Shown: positions 1 to 8,865, counted from the stretch's first letter. The stretch is DNA of 64,000 nucleotides from Pseudomonadaceae bacterium (GCA_024236095.1 JACKLD010000013.1:124001-188000), one strand, 5' to 3'. The notes: generated by a model not told the origin, from the sequence alone. Translations and numbers: made by a program.

Positions 1-77
1 CCGGCGGTAATACCCTCAAACGCCGCGCGCATACCCGCCAAACCGGCCCCGATAATCAGAATGTCGTGATGAATCAT
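1..77 (-). CDS. sdhA: Succinate dehydrogenase / fumarate reductase flavoprotein subunit, N-terminal fragment
   Basis: Only the first 25 codons of this leftward gene are inside the window. The N-terminus reads MIHHDILIIGAGLAGMRAA, a Rossmann FAD-binding loop (GAGLAG) directly after the start, as in flavoprotein subunits of succinate dehydrogenase and fumarate reductase. That enzyme family oxidises succinate to fumarate (or the reverse) and passes electrons through an iron-sulfur subunit. An HdrB-like SdhE is encoded 31.8 kb away, which fits a class E complex. Other FAD oxidoreductases share the motif, so the call rests on the MIHHD/LAGMRAA flavour and on sdhE. Confidence 0.6.
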   Translation of the reverse strand, partial: MIHHDILIIGAGLAGMRAAFEGITA

Positions 78-175
78 GGATTCTACTTCTTGTTGCTGGC
101 GGTACGTTAACGCCAACCAAGAAGAATGTCACCATGGAAACCGAGTTATCTGGCGGAGGGGTGGGCACACCAATG

Positions 176-201
176 AAGAAAAGCCCCCGCAGGGGCCTTT
201 C
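176..201 (-). terminator. Rho-independent terminator after pnp
   Basis: Reading leftward, GGCCCC, a short loop and GGGGGC are followed by a run of T just beyond the pnp stop codon. The stem is GC-only and the position is right for ending pnp transcription. Confidence 0.75.
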
Positions 202-215
202 ATCAACCGGTGAGG

Positions 216-2564
216 TTAGTCCTCGAACCGGCGGGGGCGGCGTTCGCCACCGCCATCGCGGTCGCGGCGCGGGCCACGGCCACGGTCGCCACCCCGGTTA
301 CCCCGGCCACCATCGCGGCCGCCACGGTCGCGGCTTTCGCGACGGGGGCGGTCATCGCCTTCGCGGTTGCCACGGTTGTCGTCTTCGCTGTCGGCGTCGT
401 CACGGCGCTTCACCGGGCCGTCGCCACCGCTTTCCATGATCTTGGCGATGCGTTCGGCCACCGTGCCTTCTTGCGGGATGTTCTTCACGCTCAGGCGGAT
501 TTTGCCGCGGTCGTCAAGATCGACCACTTTCACGAACAGCTTGTCGCCGGGTTCCACCGCATCGGTGATGTGGCGCAGGCGTACCGGCACCACTTCGCTG
601 ATGTGAAGCAAGCCTTCCTTGCCGCCCATGAAGCTGACGAATGCGCCGAAGTCGGTGGTGTTGAGCACTTCGCCTTCGTACATCGCGCCGAGGTCGGGCT
701 TGGCGAACATGTTGTGGATGTGCTCCATGCAGTCGCGCATGTTGCTGCGGGAGACGGCGGCCACGGTGACTTTACCGGTGTCGTCCACATCGATGGTGCA
801 CTGGAAGCGGTCGCACAAACCACGGATGGTTTCGCCACCTTTCCCGATCAGCACGCGGATGTCGTCCTTGTGGATTTGCAGGGATTCCATCGCGGGCGCG
901 TAGTCCGAGATCTCGGTGCGCGCTTCGGTGATGGCCTTGGCCATTTTGCCGAGGATATGCAAACGGCCTTCGTAAGCCTGTTCCAGTGCCTGCGCCATGA
1001 TGTCGCGGGTGATGCTGGTGATTTTGATGTCCATTTGCAGCGCGGTGATGCCTTCGGCGGTACCGGCCACCTTGAAGTCCATGTCGCCGAGGTGGTCTTC
1101 GTCGCCCATGATGTCGGAGAGCACGACGTAGTCTTTGCCTTCCTTCACCAAGCCCATGGCGATACCCGCCACGGGGCGCGGCAGCGGCACGCCAGCGGCC
1201 ATCATGGCCATACTGCAACTGCACACCGTGCCCATGCTGGACGAACCGTTGGATTCCAGCACTTCACTCACCAGACGGATGGTGTAGGGGAACTCTTCAT
1301 GGCTGGGCAGCACGGGGTTGAGCGCACGCCATGCCAGTTTGCCGTGGCCGATTTCGCGGCGGCCCGGCGCGCCCATGCGGCCGGTTTCGCCCACGCTGAA
1401 CGGCGGGAAGTTGTAGTGCAGCAGGAATTGTTGCTTGCTTTCGCCTTCCATCACGTCGACCAGCTGTTCGTCGCTGCCGGTGCCGAGGGTGAGAACACCC
1501 AGCACCTGCGTTTCGCCACGGGTGAACAGCGCGCTGCCGTGGGTGCGAGGAAGTACGTCCACCTCGCACACGATGGGGCGGATGTCGGTCGGTTTGCGGC
1601 CGTCGATACGCACGCTCTTGGCCAGAACGTCCTTGCGCAGCACGTCGGCTTCCATGCCCTTGATGAGTTTGCCGACAAGGGTGGCCATCTCTTGGTCGCG
1701 GCTGTCGCCTTCCGGCCCGGCATGGGCGGTGATGGCGTCGGCGCGGATGGCGTTCAATGCCGCCACGCGGTCTTGCTTGCCTTGCAGTTTGTAGGCTTCC
1801 ACAATCGCCTTGCCGAAGTCTTTTTCCAACGCCTTTTCAAGCTTGGCGGTGTCTTTGGCTTCGGGCATCGCAAAGGGTTTCTTGGCGGCGGCCTCGGCCA
1901 GTTCGTTGATGGCCTTGATGACCTTCTGGAAGCGCTCGTGACCGAACATCACCGCTTCCAGCATCACGTCTTCCGGCAGCTCGTGGGCTTCGGATTCCAC
2001 CATCAGCACGCCTTCGGTGGTACCGGCCACCATCAGGTCAAGTTGGCTGGTTGCGCGCTCGGAAACGCTGGGGTTGAGCACCAAGGTGCCATCGATGTAA
2101 CCCACGCGGGCGGCACCGATGGGGCCCAAGAACGGTGCGCCGGAAATGGTCAGCGCGGCACTGGCGGCGACCATGGCCACCACGTCGGCATCGTTTTCGT
2201 TGTCGAATTGCAGCACCGTGGTCACCACTTGGGTTTCGTTCTTGAAGCCTTTCGCAAACAGCGGACGGATGGGGCGGTCGATCAGGCGGCTGGTCAGCAC
2301 TTCGCGCTCGCCGGGTTGGCCTTCACGCTTGCGGAAACCGCCGGGGATGCGGCCACCGGCATAGAATTTTTCTTGGTAGTTGACGGTAAGGGGGAAGAAG
2401 TCGATGCCCGCCTTCGGCTCTTTGGCAAAAGTGGCGGTGGCCAGCACCATGGTGTTGCCGTAGGTGGCCAGCACCGCGCCGTCGGCTTGGCGGGCCATGC
2501 GGCCGGTTTCGAGGGTCAGCTGCTTGCCGCCCCACTCGATGCTTTTTTTGTAGACTGTGAACAT
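216..2564 (-). CDS. pnp: Polyribonucleotide nucleotidyltransferase (PNPase)
   Basis: PNPase degrades RNA 3' to 5' by phosphorolysis and acts in the degradosome. The 782-residue protein starts MFTVYKKSIEWGGKQLTLET, has two RNase PH-like domains joined by a helical linker, then a KH domain with the loop GKGG (region LIGKGGETIRG) and an S1 domain (YEGEVLNTTDFGAFVSF). The last 80 or so residues are a low-complexity arginine/glycine/aspartate tail, an RNA-binding or partner-binding extension. I chose the ATG at 2564 because AAAGGAGAG lies at proper spacing; an in-frame start 20 codons upstream gives no conserved residues. rpsO, the usual upstream neighbour, is not present in the 265 bases before it. 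Confidence 0.97.
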   Translation of the reverse strand: MFTVYKKSIEWGGKQLTLETGRMARQADGAVLATYGNTMVLATATFAKEPKAGIDFFPLTVNYQEKFYAGGRIPGGFRKREGQPGEREVLTSRLIDRPIRPLFAKGFKNETQVVTTVLQFDNENDADVVAMVAASAALTISGAPFLGPIGAARVGYIDGTLVLNPSVSERATSQLDLMVAGTTEGVLMVESEAHELPEDVMLEAVMFGHERFQKVIKAINELAEAAAKKPFAMPEAKDTAKLEKALEKDFGKAIVEAYKLQGKQDRVAALNAIRADAITAHAGPEGDSRDQEMATLVGKLIKGMEADVLRKDVLAKSVRIDGRKPTDIRPIVCEVDVLPRTHGSALFTRGETQVLGVLTLGTGSDEQLVDVMEGESKQQFLLHYNFPPFSVGETGRMGAPGRREIGHGKLAWRALNPVLPSHEEFPYTIRLVSEVLESNGSSSMGTVCSCSMAMMAAGVPLPRPVAGIAMGLVKEGKDYVVLSDIMGDEDHLGDMDFKVAGTAEGITALQMDIKITSITRDIMAQALEQAYEGRLHILGKMAKAITEARTEISDYAPAMESLQIHKDDIRVLIGKGGETIRGLCDRFQCTIDVDDTGKVTVAAVSRSNMRDCMEHIHNMFAKPDLGAMYEGEVLNTTDFGAFVSFMGGKEGLLHISEVVPVRLRHITDAVEPGDKLFVKVVDLDDRGKIRLSVKNIPQEGTVAERIAKIMESGGDGPVKRRDDADSEDDNRGNREGDDRPRRESRDRGGRDGGRGNRGGDRGRGPRRDRDGGGERRPRRFED

Positions 2565-2829
2565 GTCGGTCTCTCCTTTTGGTCGGCTGTGGGAGGTAAG
2601 GCCAAGGAGAATCCGCTTTTTCAAACCGCTGCCCGTACATGGGCTTACCGCTCTTCAAACCGCTGTTCCGCTTGTGTTCCGCACTGCCTGCTTGGTTGCT
2701 GTTGTACTTGCAAGAGGGCTTATAGCCCAACCCCGCGCGCCCCGCAAGATGCCTTTTTGCCGCAACCCGCAACCCCCAAAAATGCTGGTGCATCTTGAGA
2801 AACCGCCCCATTCACCCCATATATATTGC

Positions 2830-3681
2830 ATGAAACCTTTTGTGGCTTTGTTGGTGTGTGTGTTGCTGCTGGCCGTGCCCGAACTGGCTTTGGCCGCCGA
2901 CAGCGCCGGTATCGGCCTTTCTCGCCGATTGATATGCTACTCCTTCTCAGTTCTCGGTGGATATGTAGGGCTGCTCATCGGTTTCGGTGCGGCGCTTTAT
3001 GGCTTGTGGACGATGATTCAGGGCAAGTTTGGGTGGGGTTTGGCTTTAATCGGTGGGGGGGCGCTGGTTACGATGGCGCCGCCTTTGGTGGCGTCAAGTT
3101 TGTCCGGTGTTCAATCCATACTTAACAACACCCAGATATCCGACACATCCAATGCACGAGACGCATACACCATCATGATGTCGATGGGGGCGTATGCGGG
3201 GGGGTGCGATGCCGGAATTTCCGTTGATATGTCTTCGTACGCGCAGGATTTGACACCATCTGCGGCCGGGAACCCTGTGATTACCCAGAACCCTGATGGG
3301 ACTTATACAGTGACAGGGCCTGATGGCAGCGCCTTTAAAGTGACATCACAGGCAGATGCCCAGGCGATTGTCGACCGTGGTCGGCCCATTGGTGAAAGCA
3401 CGGAGTGTGTCGCGCTTACGAAAGCATTGACGGACGTTGGGCATACCAGCCAGTGGACTCCGGGGATGCCACTGGCTGGTAACGATATTCCGGTTGGTAC
3501 GCCGATTGCAACCTTTAACTGTGGGGGCGGTAGTGTGTACTGTAATAAATCGGGGTCATCTCATACGGGCATTTATATGGGGAACGGGTTGATGCTCCAC
3601 CAATGGAATGGGCAGTCGCCGATTATCAGCAGGGTTCCAACCAACGCTGGTTCGTACTATGTTATCAACAAAAAGGCGTAG
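2830..3681 (+). CDS. Exported fusion of a VirB2/TrbC-like membrane segment with a BPSL0067-type (Tae2-like) cysteine amidase domain
   Basis: The 283-residue protein has a signal peptide (residues 1-22, ending ALA), two hydrophobic helices at about 38-62 and 67-88 spaced and composed like VirB2/TrbC pilins (WGLALIGGGALVTMAPP), a linker, and a C-terminal domain from about residue 178. That domain has STECVALTKAL (candidate nucleophile Cys193), SHTGIYMGNG (His245) and a second histidine at 257, as in BPSL0067-family papain-like cysteine peptidases, which include type VI secretion cell-wall amidases. Inference: a wall-cleaving enzyme with its own membrane anchor or delivery segment. No secretion-system gene is nearby. 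The next gene begins 4 bases later. The start is the ATG that opens the signal peptide; the open frame extends upstream without recognisable sequence. Confidence 0.65.
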   Translation: MKPFVALLVCVLLLAVPELALAADSAGIGLSRRLICYSFSVLGGYVGLLIGFGAALYGLWTMIQGKFGWGLALIGGGALVTMAPPLVASSLSGVQSILNNTQISDTSNARDAYTIMMSMGAYAGGCDAGISVDMSSYAQDLTPSAAGNPVITQNPDGTYTVTGPDGSAFKVTSQADAQAIVDRGRPIGESTECVALTKALTDVGHTSQWTPGMPLAGNDIPVGTPIATFNCGGGSVYCNKSGSSHTGIYMGNGLMLHQWNGQSPIISRVPTNAGSYYVINKKA

Positions 3682-3685
3682 GGGC

Positions 3686-4087
3686 ATGCAAGTGAGGATA
3701 AGCGAGATGGTTTTTGTAGGCGCTTTGGCAGTGTTTATAGCGTGGGCGCTACACGCTGACCCCGTAGCGGTTGCGGGAGAGCAGGCGGTTGCCAAATGTC
3801 CGATTCAGGTGCGTCATGTCTGGGTTGAAAATGGTCATTATACACCTTACCCGATGCTTCTGCCGCCGGATTGGGACAATGCCAGAAAAGGAAAAGACTT
3901 TTATGCGGAATGGAAAACCATCCACGGACTGGATATTACAGTCCATTGCTTCAGCCTGACGTCTGAAACCGAGGTTGTTAAAATCCAGGTTCCTCCAAGT
4001 GTGACGAAGTGCACCCAATTTATGAACGAATTCAGCTGTGTGGGGAACGAAGCGGTTGTTTCCCCTTCCCCAACCCAACCCAAATAG
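3686..4087 (+). CDS. Small exported protein, possible STY0301-like partner (immunity candidate)
   Basis: This 133-residue protein starts 4 bases after the amidase-like gene, so the two are almost certainly co-transcribed. The N-terminus holds one hydrophobic stretch (MVFVGALAVFIAWALHA), a signal peptide or anchor. The mature part begins near KCPIQVRHVW and has four cysteines, with HCFSL and PPSVTKC near the end. This spacing recalls STY0301-family proteins found beside secreted cell-wall hydrolases. By analogy with amidase effector/immunity pairs it could be a periplasmic inhibitor of its neighbour. The family call is by eye and tentative; the adjacency and export signal are directly visible. 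Confidence 0.5.
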   Translation: MQVRISEMVFVGALAVFIAWALHADPVAVAGEQAVAKCPIQVRHVWVENGHYTPYPMLLPPDWDNARKGKDFYAEWKTIHGLDITVHCFSLTSETEVVKIQVPPSVTKCTQFMNEFSCVGNEAVVSPSPTQPK

Positions 4088-4102
4088 TCTATAAACGGGG
4101 CC

Positions 4103-5116
4103 ATGAGCACTCCAACCCCCACGATCCTCTCTGGCATCAAGCCCTCCGGCCAGCCCACCTTGGGCAATTATTTGGGCGCGTACCTGCCGTTTTCACGCTT
4201 TTTGGCGAAACGTACCCACAATGTGTTCATGATGGTGGCCGACCACCATGCCATCACCGTGCGGCAAGACCCGAAGGAACTTACCGAGAACACCTATGCC
4301 ATTGCCGCATGGTACATCGCCAGCGGGCTGAACCCCGATGACTGCACGCTGTTCGTGCAAAGCCACGTGCCGGAACACGCCCAGCTGGGCTGGATTCTGA
4401 CCACCTTCACCCAGATGGGTGAGCTTGCGCGCATGACCCAGTACAAGGACAAGTCCAAGGGCGAGAACGAGGCCGTTGGGGCGGGGTTGTTCATGTACCC
4501 CAGCTTGATGGCCGCCGACATTCTTCTGTATGATACCACCGAGGTTCCGGTGGGCGATGACCAGACGCAGCATGTGGAGTTGTGCCGCGACATCGCCACC
4601 CGCATGAACAACCTTTACGGCCCCGACACCTTCGTGTTGCCCAAGGCGGTGAAGCCGGTGGCCGCCCAGCGGGTGCGTGACCTGCAAAACCCCCTGAAGA
4701 AAATGAGCAAGAGCGAGGCCGGCGAAGGTGGTTGCATCATGTTGGAGGATGAAACTTCCGCCATCACCAAGAAGATCAAGCGTGCCGTCACCGACACGCT
4801 GGCTGAAGTGGCGTACGACCCCGCAAACCAGCCCGGCCTTGCCAACCTGATCGAGATTCTGGCGGCTTGCAGTCATCGCACGCCCAAAGAGGTGGTGAAG
4901 GAGTTCAAGGGCAGCCAATACGGCCCGCTGAAGGGCGCGGTGGCCGAAGCCGTGGTGCAAACGCTGGAACCGGTGCAGGCCGAATACGCCAAGCTGATGG
5001 CCGATAAGGCCGAATTGCAGAACATCCTGGCCAAAGGAGCCAAAAAAGCACGGGAGAAAGCCGCCCAAACCCTCGGCAGGGTGATGACCAAGGTGGGTTA
5101 CGTTCTGCCCCGATAG
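4103..5116 (+). CDS. trpS: Tryptophanyl-tRNA synthetase
   Basis: This cytoplasmic class I synthetase charges tRNA-Trp. The 337-residue length is normal for a bacterial TrpRS. The N-terminal SGIKPSGQPTLGNYLGA carries the HIGH-equivalent TLGN signature at about residues 19-22, and KMSKS is intact at residues 200-204 (NPLKKMSKSEAGEGG). The tryptophan pocket region GDDQTQHVELCRDIA is also recognisable. The ATG at 4103 lies 15 bases after the preceding stop. Neighbours are unrelated housekeeping genes on the same strand. Confidence 0.97.
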   Translation: MSTPTPTILSGIKPSGQPTLGNYLGAYLPFSRFLAKRTHNVFMMVADHHAITVRQDPKELTENTYAIAAWYIASGLNPDDCTLFVQSHVPEHAQLGWILTTFTQMGELARMTQYKDKSKGENEAVGAGLFMYPSLMAADILLYDTTEVPVGDDQTQHVELCRDIATRMNNLYGPDTFVLPKAVKPVAAQRVRDLQNPLKKMSKSEAGEGGCIMLEDETSAITKKIKRAVTDTLAEVAYDPANQPGLANLIEILAACSHRTPKEVVKEFKGSQYGPLKGAVAEAVVQTLEPVQAEYAKLMADKAELQNILAKGAKKAREKAAQTLGRVMTKVGYVLPR

Positions 5117-5132
5117 CGCGTAATGTGCCGCC

Positions 5133-6125
5133 ATGGCCAAGCGCAAAAACTTCAACATCGACCACATCCACCGCTACAAGCGTATCGCGGTGAAGACCAT
5201 GGTGTTCATGCTGGCGGTGGTGATTATCCTGTTCGCCTGGAACGGTGGCGATATCTGGCACCATATCCTGAAAGTCCCGCCTGCCGTGCTGGGGCTGATG
5301 TTGACGGCCAGTTTGGTGGAAAACACCTTGCGCATTTACCGCTATAAAATCTTTGCCGAAGAGCTGGAGCTGCCGGTGCCGTGGCGCTGGATGATAGTTT
5401 ACTATGTGGCAGGCATGGCGCTGCTGCCAACCCCCGGCAAGGTGGGGGTGACGCTGCGCCTGTGGCTGCTCAACTACCACCATCACATTCCCTACCGCCA
5501 CAGCGCGCCGCTGCTGGTGATGGACGTGGTCACCGACACCATCGCCATGATGCTGCTCATCGGCCTCGGCATCGCTGCCATGGGCCATGCCAATGGTACC
5601 ATGCTGGGGCTGGTGGCGATGAGCGGATTACTGGCGGCCGTGTTTGTCATTCTCACCCTGCCAAAATTGGCCCGCAGCGGCGTCAAGCTGTTATATCGCC
5701 TTACGGGAAAGCGTTGGCCGCGTTTGTTTGCGGGCATCAACGCCCTCATTCATTTCCTGCATGTCATGATGGGCTGGCGCGTGCTGCTGCTGTGTACCCT
5801 TTTAAGCTTTGTTGCATGGGCAGGCTTTGGCCTTGCGCTTAGCGGCTCGCTGCTCTTGATGGGTTATGACGCCCACTGGTTGTTGGGGGGCTTCGCGGTC
5901 AGTCTCAGCACCGTGCTGGGGGTGGTCAGCATGGCGCCGGCAGGCGTGGGCGGCGCCGAGGCCAGCCTTGCCGCCATCATCGTCAAGGCTAGCCAGGTGC
6001 CGTGGGAGACCGCGCTGATTCTTACGCTGCTGGTGCGTACCGCGCTGATCTGGATTCCGGTGCTTATCGGTTTCCTTACCTTGCCATGGGCGCTGAACGG
6101 GCCCGAGGATTCCAAAAAAGGTTAG
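5133..6125 (+). CDS. Lysylphosphatidylglycerol synthase transmembrane-like (UPF0104/flippase) membrane protein
   Basis: The 330-residue protein is almost entirely hydrophobic with about eight membrane segments. The run PTPGKVGVTLRLWLL and the late SMAPAGVGGAEASL loop are characteristic of the membrane half of lysylphosphatidylglycerol synthases and of the related AglD-like proteins. The soluble aminoacyl-transferase half is absent, so it is not a full MprF. Free-standing members are thought to move or modify lipid-linked molecules; the substrate cannot be read from the sequence. The gene converges with the dehydrogenase on the other strand and their stop codons overlap by four bases. Confidence 0.75.
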   Translation: MAKRKNFNIDHIHRYKRIAVKTMVFMLAVVIILFAWNGGDIWHHILKVPPAVLGLMLTASLVENTLRIYRYKIFAEELELPVPWRWMIVYYVAGMALLPTPGKVGVTLRLWLLNYHHHIPYRHSAPLLVMDVVTDTIAMMLLIGLGIAAMGHANGTMLGLVAMSGLLAAVFVILTLPKLARSGVKLLYRLTGKRWPRLFAGINALIHFLHVMMGWRVLLLCTLLSFVAWAGFGLALSGSLLLMGYDAHWLLGGFAVSLSTVLGVVSMAPAGVGGAEASLAAIIVKASQVPWETALILTLLVRTALIWIPVLIGFLTLPWALNGPEDSKKG

Positions 6126-6997
6126 CGGTACGGCTGCGGGTTGGCCGGGTCGCTGTAATCGTAAAAGCCCTTGCCGGTCTTTTTGCCCAGCCAGCCTGCA
6201 TCCACGAACTTCACCAGCAGGGGGCAAGGGCGGTATTTGCTGTCGCCCAGCTCGCTGTGCAGCACCCGCATGATGGCAACACAGGTATCCAGCCCGATAA
6301 AGTCGGCCAGCGTCAGCGGGCCCATCGGGTGGCCAGCACCCAGCATCATCGCGGTATCGAGGCTTTTCACGTCGGCCACGCCGTCTTGCAAAGCGTAGGC
6401 AGCCTCGTTCAGCATCGGCAGCAGCAGGCGATTGACGATGAAGCCCGGCACGTCTTCACTTGTCGCCACGGTTTTGCCCATGCGCTCGGCCACTTCCACC
6501 ACGCGTTGGTAGGTTTCTTCGCTGGTGGCAAGGCCACGGATGATTTCCACCAGCTTCATCATCGGCACCGGGTTCATGAAGTGCATGCCGATGAACTGCT
6601 CGGGCCGCGTGGTCACCGCCGCCAGCCGCGTAATGCTGATGCTGCTGGTGTTGCTGGCCAACATGGCATTGGCGGGCAACGTTTCGTCCAATTCGCGGAA
6701 GATTTTTTTCTTCACCTCTTCGTTTTCGGTGGCGGCTTCAATCACCAAGTCACAGCTGGCCACGTCTTTCATCGCCGTGGTGGTGGTTATGCGCGCCAGT
6801 GCGGTGGCTTTGTCGTCTTCGCTCAGCTTGCCCTTTTCCACTTGGCGGGCCATGTTTTTGTCGATGGTCTTGAGCGCTTTCTCAAGGCTGGCGGGGTTCA
6901 TGTCCACCATCACCACGTTGTAACCGCTTTGCGCCGCCACATGGGCAATGCCGTTGCCCATCTGCCCTGCGCCGATAATGCCGATTGCCTGAACCAT
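6122..6997 (-). CDS. hbd: 3-hydroxybutyryl-CoA dehydrogenase
   Basis: The 291-residue protein is the size of stand-alone 3-hydroxyacyl-CoA dehydrogenases, which interconvert 3-hydroxyacyl-CoA and 3-oxoacyl-CoA with NAD(H) or NADP(H). The N-terminal IGIIGAGQMGNGIAHVAA is the dinucleotide-binding loop. FIGMHFMNPVPMMKLVEII carries the catalytic histidine, and NRLLLPMLNEA is the conserved C-terminal-domain start. The ATG at 6997 puts the Rossmann strand at residue 4; an upstream in-frame start would add a tail with no similarity. It stands alone, so beta-oxidation and polyhydroxybutyrate/butyrate metabolism both remain possible. Confidence 0.92.
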   Translation of the reverse strand: MVQAIGIIGAGQMGNGIAHVAAQSGYNVVMVDMNPASLEKALKTIDKNMARQVEKGKLSEDDKATALARITTTTAMKDVASCDLVIEAATENEEVKKKIFRELDETLPANAMLASNTSSISITRLAAVTTRPEQFIGMHFMNPVPMMKLVEIIRGLATSEETYQRVVEVAERMGKTVATSEDVPGFIVNRLLLPMLNEAAYALQDGVADVKSLDTAMMLGAGHPMGPLTLADFIGLDTCVAIMRVLHSELGDSKYRPCPLLVKFVDAGWLGKKTGKGFYDYSDPANPQPYR

Positions 6998-7088
6998 GAA
7001 AAAGGCCCTTTTGTTGTTTTTGTTGCAGTGCAGTATGGGCGAGAACGGCGGGCTTGTCAGCCCCGCACGGCTGGGGTAAACCCCTTGC

Positions 7089-7661
7089 ATGAGCGATATT
7101 TTACCGATTGTGTTGCATCCGCACCGCGCGCTGCGTCAAGTGGCCGAAACGGTCACCGATGTAGACGCCGCCGTGGCTTCCACCTTGCACACCATGCTGG
7201 AGACCATGGCGCAGGCCAACGGCATCGGCTTGGCCGCGCCGCAGGTGGATATCAACAAGCGGTTGGTGGTCATCCAGCCGGAGGTGGAAGGTGAACCGGG
7301 CAATCGCAAGGCGAAATCCGCCACGCCGCCGCTGTTGATGGCCAACCCTGAAATCGTCGCCAAAAGCGACGAGATGATTGACAGCGAGGAGGGGTGTTTG
7401 AGCATTCCCCGCGTGTTCGATGTCATCCCGCGCCACGCATGGGTGAAGGTGGCGTACGTGGATGAGCACGGCAACCCGCGCGAGGTGGAAGGCGAAGAGC
7501 TGCTGGGGCGTTGTTTGCAGCATGAGATTGACCACCTGAACGGCGTGCTGTTCATCGACCATTTGAGCCGCCTGAAGCGCGATTTGCTGGCAAAGCGCTA
7601 CAACAAAATCCTCCCCGATTTTGTGGAAGACACACCGTATCCGTTTACGCAGGAAAGTTAA
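7089..7661 (+). CDS. def: Peptide deformylase
   Basis: This metalloenzyme removes the N-formyl group from nascent proteins at the ribosome exit. All three family motifs are present in the 190-residue protein: GIGLAAPQ (45-52), EGCLSIP with metal ligand Cys103, and QHEIDHLNG with ligands His145 and His149 and catalytic Glu146. The fmt start codon follows the def stop by 4 bases, the classic def-fmt operon in which formylation and deformylation are made together. There is a slightly long insertion (EGEPGNRKAKSAT) before the second motif. Confidence 0.97.
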   Translation: MSDILPIVLHPHRALRQVAETVTDVDAAVASTLHTMLETMAQANGIGLAAPQVDINKRLVVIQPEVEGEPGNRKAKSATPPLLMANPEIVAKSDEMIDSEEGCLSIPRVFDVIPRHAWVKVAYVDEHGNPREVEGEELLGRCLQHEIDHLNGVLFIDHLSRLKRDLLAKRYNKILPDFVEDTPYPFTQES

Positions 7662-7665
7662 GCCG

Positions 7666-8559
7666 ATGAACCTCATCTTCATGGGCAGCCCCGTCTTTGC
7701 CGTGCCTGCGCTTCAGGCGGTGCAGGCGGCGGGGCATCACATCGTTGCCGTTTACACCCAGCCGCCCCGTCCGGCGGGGCGCAAGGGGGTTTTGACCCCC
7801 ACGCCGGTGCATCAAGCTGCCGAGGCCATGGGGCTAAAGGTGCGCCACCCCGAACGCTTGAAGGACGAAGCCTTGGATGACCTGATGGCCACGCCGTGTG
7901 ACGCCATCGTGGTGGTGGGTTACGGCCTGATTTTGCCCAAGCGCGTGGTGGACGAACGCCTGTGCCTCAATGTGCACCCCAGCGCCCTGCCGCGCTGGCG
8001 CGGGCCAACGCCGGTGCAAAGCGTGCTGATGGCGGGCGAACCCACCACCGACGTCTGTGTCATGCGGCTGGAAGCAGGCATGGACACCGGCCCGGTGTAC
8101 AGCCGCACGACAGTGCCTGTTCCTCCCGACATGACGGCGGGTGAGCTGAACGGCCTTGTCTGGCCGCTGGGGGCTTCCAAACTGGTGGAGGTGCTGGCGG
8201 CATTGCCGAACATCCAGCCAGTAGAACAGCAGGGTGAGGCCACCTATGGCACCAAGATTACACCGGATATACGGGCATTGGATTTCAGTCTGTCGGCCCG
8301 CGAGGTGCACAACAAGGTGCGGGCGCTGGCGCCAACGCCGGGGGCCACGGCGCTGGTGGCGGGCGAGACCATCAAAGTGCTGCGCACGCAGGTGGTGGCC
8401 GAAACCGGCCAAACCGCACCTGCGGGCACGGTGGTGCGGGCCGATGACCAACTGCATATTGCTTGCGGGGAGGGTGTAATTGGTATACAAACACTCCAAC
8501 GCGCAGGAAAAACACCGATGGAAGCCGAGGTGGCCCTGCGAGGTTGGAACGTGGAGTAG
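7666..8559 (+). CDS. fmt: Methionyl-tRNA formyltransferase
   Basis: Fmt transfers a formyl group from 10-formyltetrahydrofolate to initiator Met-tRNA. The 297-residue protein starts MNLIFMGSPVFAVPAL, has the catalytic-loop signature HPSALPRWRGPTPVQ (family: HxSLLPxxRGxxPI) and MEAGMDTGPV, and ends with the C-terminal OB-like tRNA-binding domain. I set the start at 7666, 4 bases after the def stop; the open frame runs further upstream but only through def. Three unknown small genes follow in the same direction. Confidence 0.96.
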   Translation: MNLIFMGSPVFAVPALQAVQAAGHHIVAVYTQPPRPAGRKGVLTPTPVHQAAEAMGLKVRHPERLKDEALDDLMATPCDAIVVVGYGLILPKRVVDERLCLNVHPSALPRWRGPTPVQSVLMAGEPTTDVCVMRLEAGMDTGPVYSRTTVPVPPDMTAGELNGLVWPLGASKLVEVLAALPNIQPVEQQGEATYGTKITPDIRALDFSLSAREVHNKVRALAPTPGATALVAGETIKVLRTQVVAETGQTAPAGTVVRADDQLHIACGEGVIGIQTLQRAGKTPMEAEVALRGWNVE

Positions 8560-8567
8560 ACGGAACA

Positions 8568-8864
8568 ATGAGTTGTCTTGAAGGCGCTTACGATGGTGAT
8601 ATTGGGCTACGTTCCCAGTTTCAAATTGGCGACGGCCAACTTTGGCAATTTGAGGCAAAGCCGATGACGGCAGAGTCGGCGACATCGCTTTATATGCTCG
8701 GTGGGAACAAACCGTACCTCGAACAACTGGTGGAATCTCTTGCCCGGAAGGCATTACAACAAGACCAATGTCCCACAAAGGACTCACCGTTGTTTGCAAC
8801 AGTCAGTAACGGAGAGCACGGTGAGATTGACCTGAGATTCTGGCTCACATCGTTGGCAAATTAA
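8568..8864 (+). CDS. Hypothetical protein, 98 aa (first of an unknown trio)
   Basis: I do not recognise this protein. The ATG at 8568 comes 8 bases after the fmt stop. The 98 residues look like a small soluble mixed alpha/beta protein: a beta-rich start (RSQFQIGDGQLWQFEAK), a helical middle (PYLEQLVESLARKALQQ) and a strand-like end (EIDLRFWLTSLAN). There is no signal peptide or membrane segment. The following gene starts 1 base after its stop, and the third unknown gene follows with a good ribosome binding site. The tight packing between fmt and truA supports a real transcribed gene. Confidence 0.65.
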   Translation: MSCLEGAYDGDIGLRSQFQIGDGQLWQFEAKPMTAESATSLYMLGGNKPYLEQLVESLARKALQQDQCPTKDSPLFATVSNGEHGEIDLRFWLTSLAN

Positions 8865-8865
8865 C

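Noticed and set aside
210..2798. 862-codon open frame on the + strand opposite pnp
   Set aside because: It is antisense to a clear PNPase gene, with His/Ala/Gly-biased composition typical of complementary GC-rich codons, and has no motif.
2830..4087. A type VI or type IV secretion locus around the amidase-like gene
   Set aside because: No secretion ATPase, baseplate, sheath or VirB gene is adjacent; pnp and trpS flank the pair.
6002..7294. 430-codon + strand frame opposite the hydroxybutyryl-CoA dehydrogenase
   Set aside because: Antisense to a complete enzyme and overlaps def; no protein-like motif.
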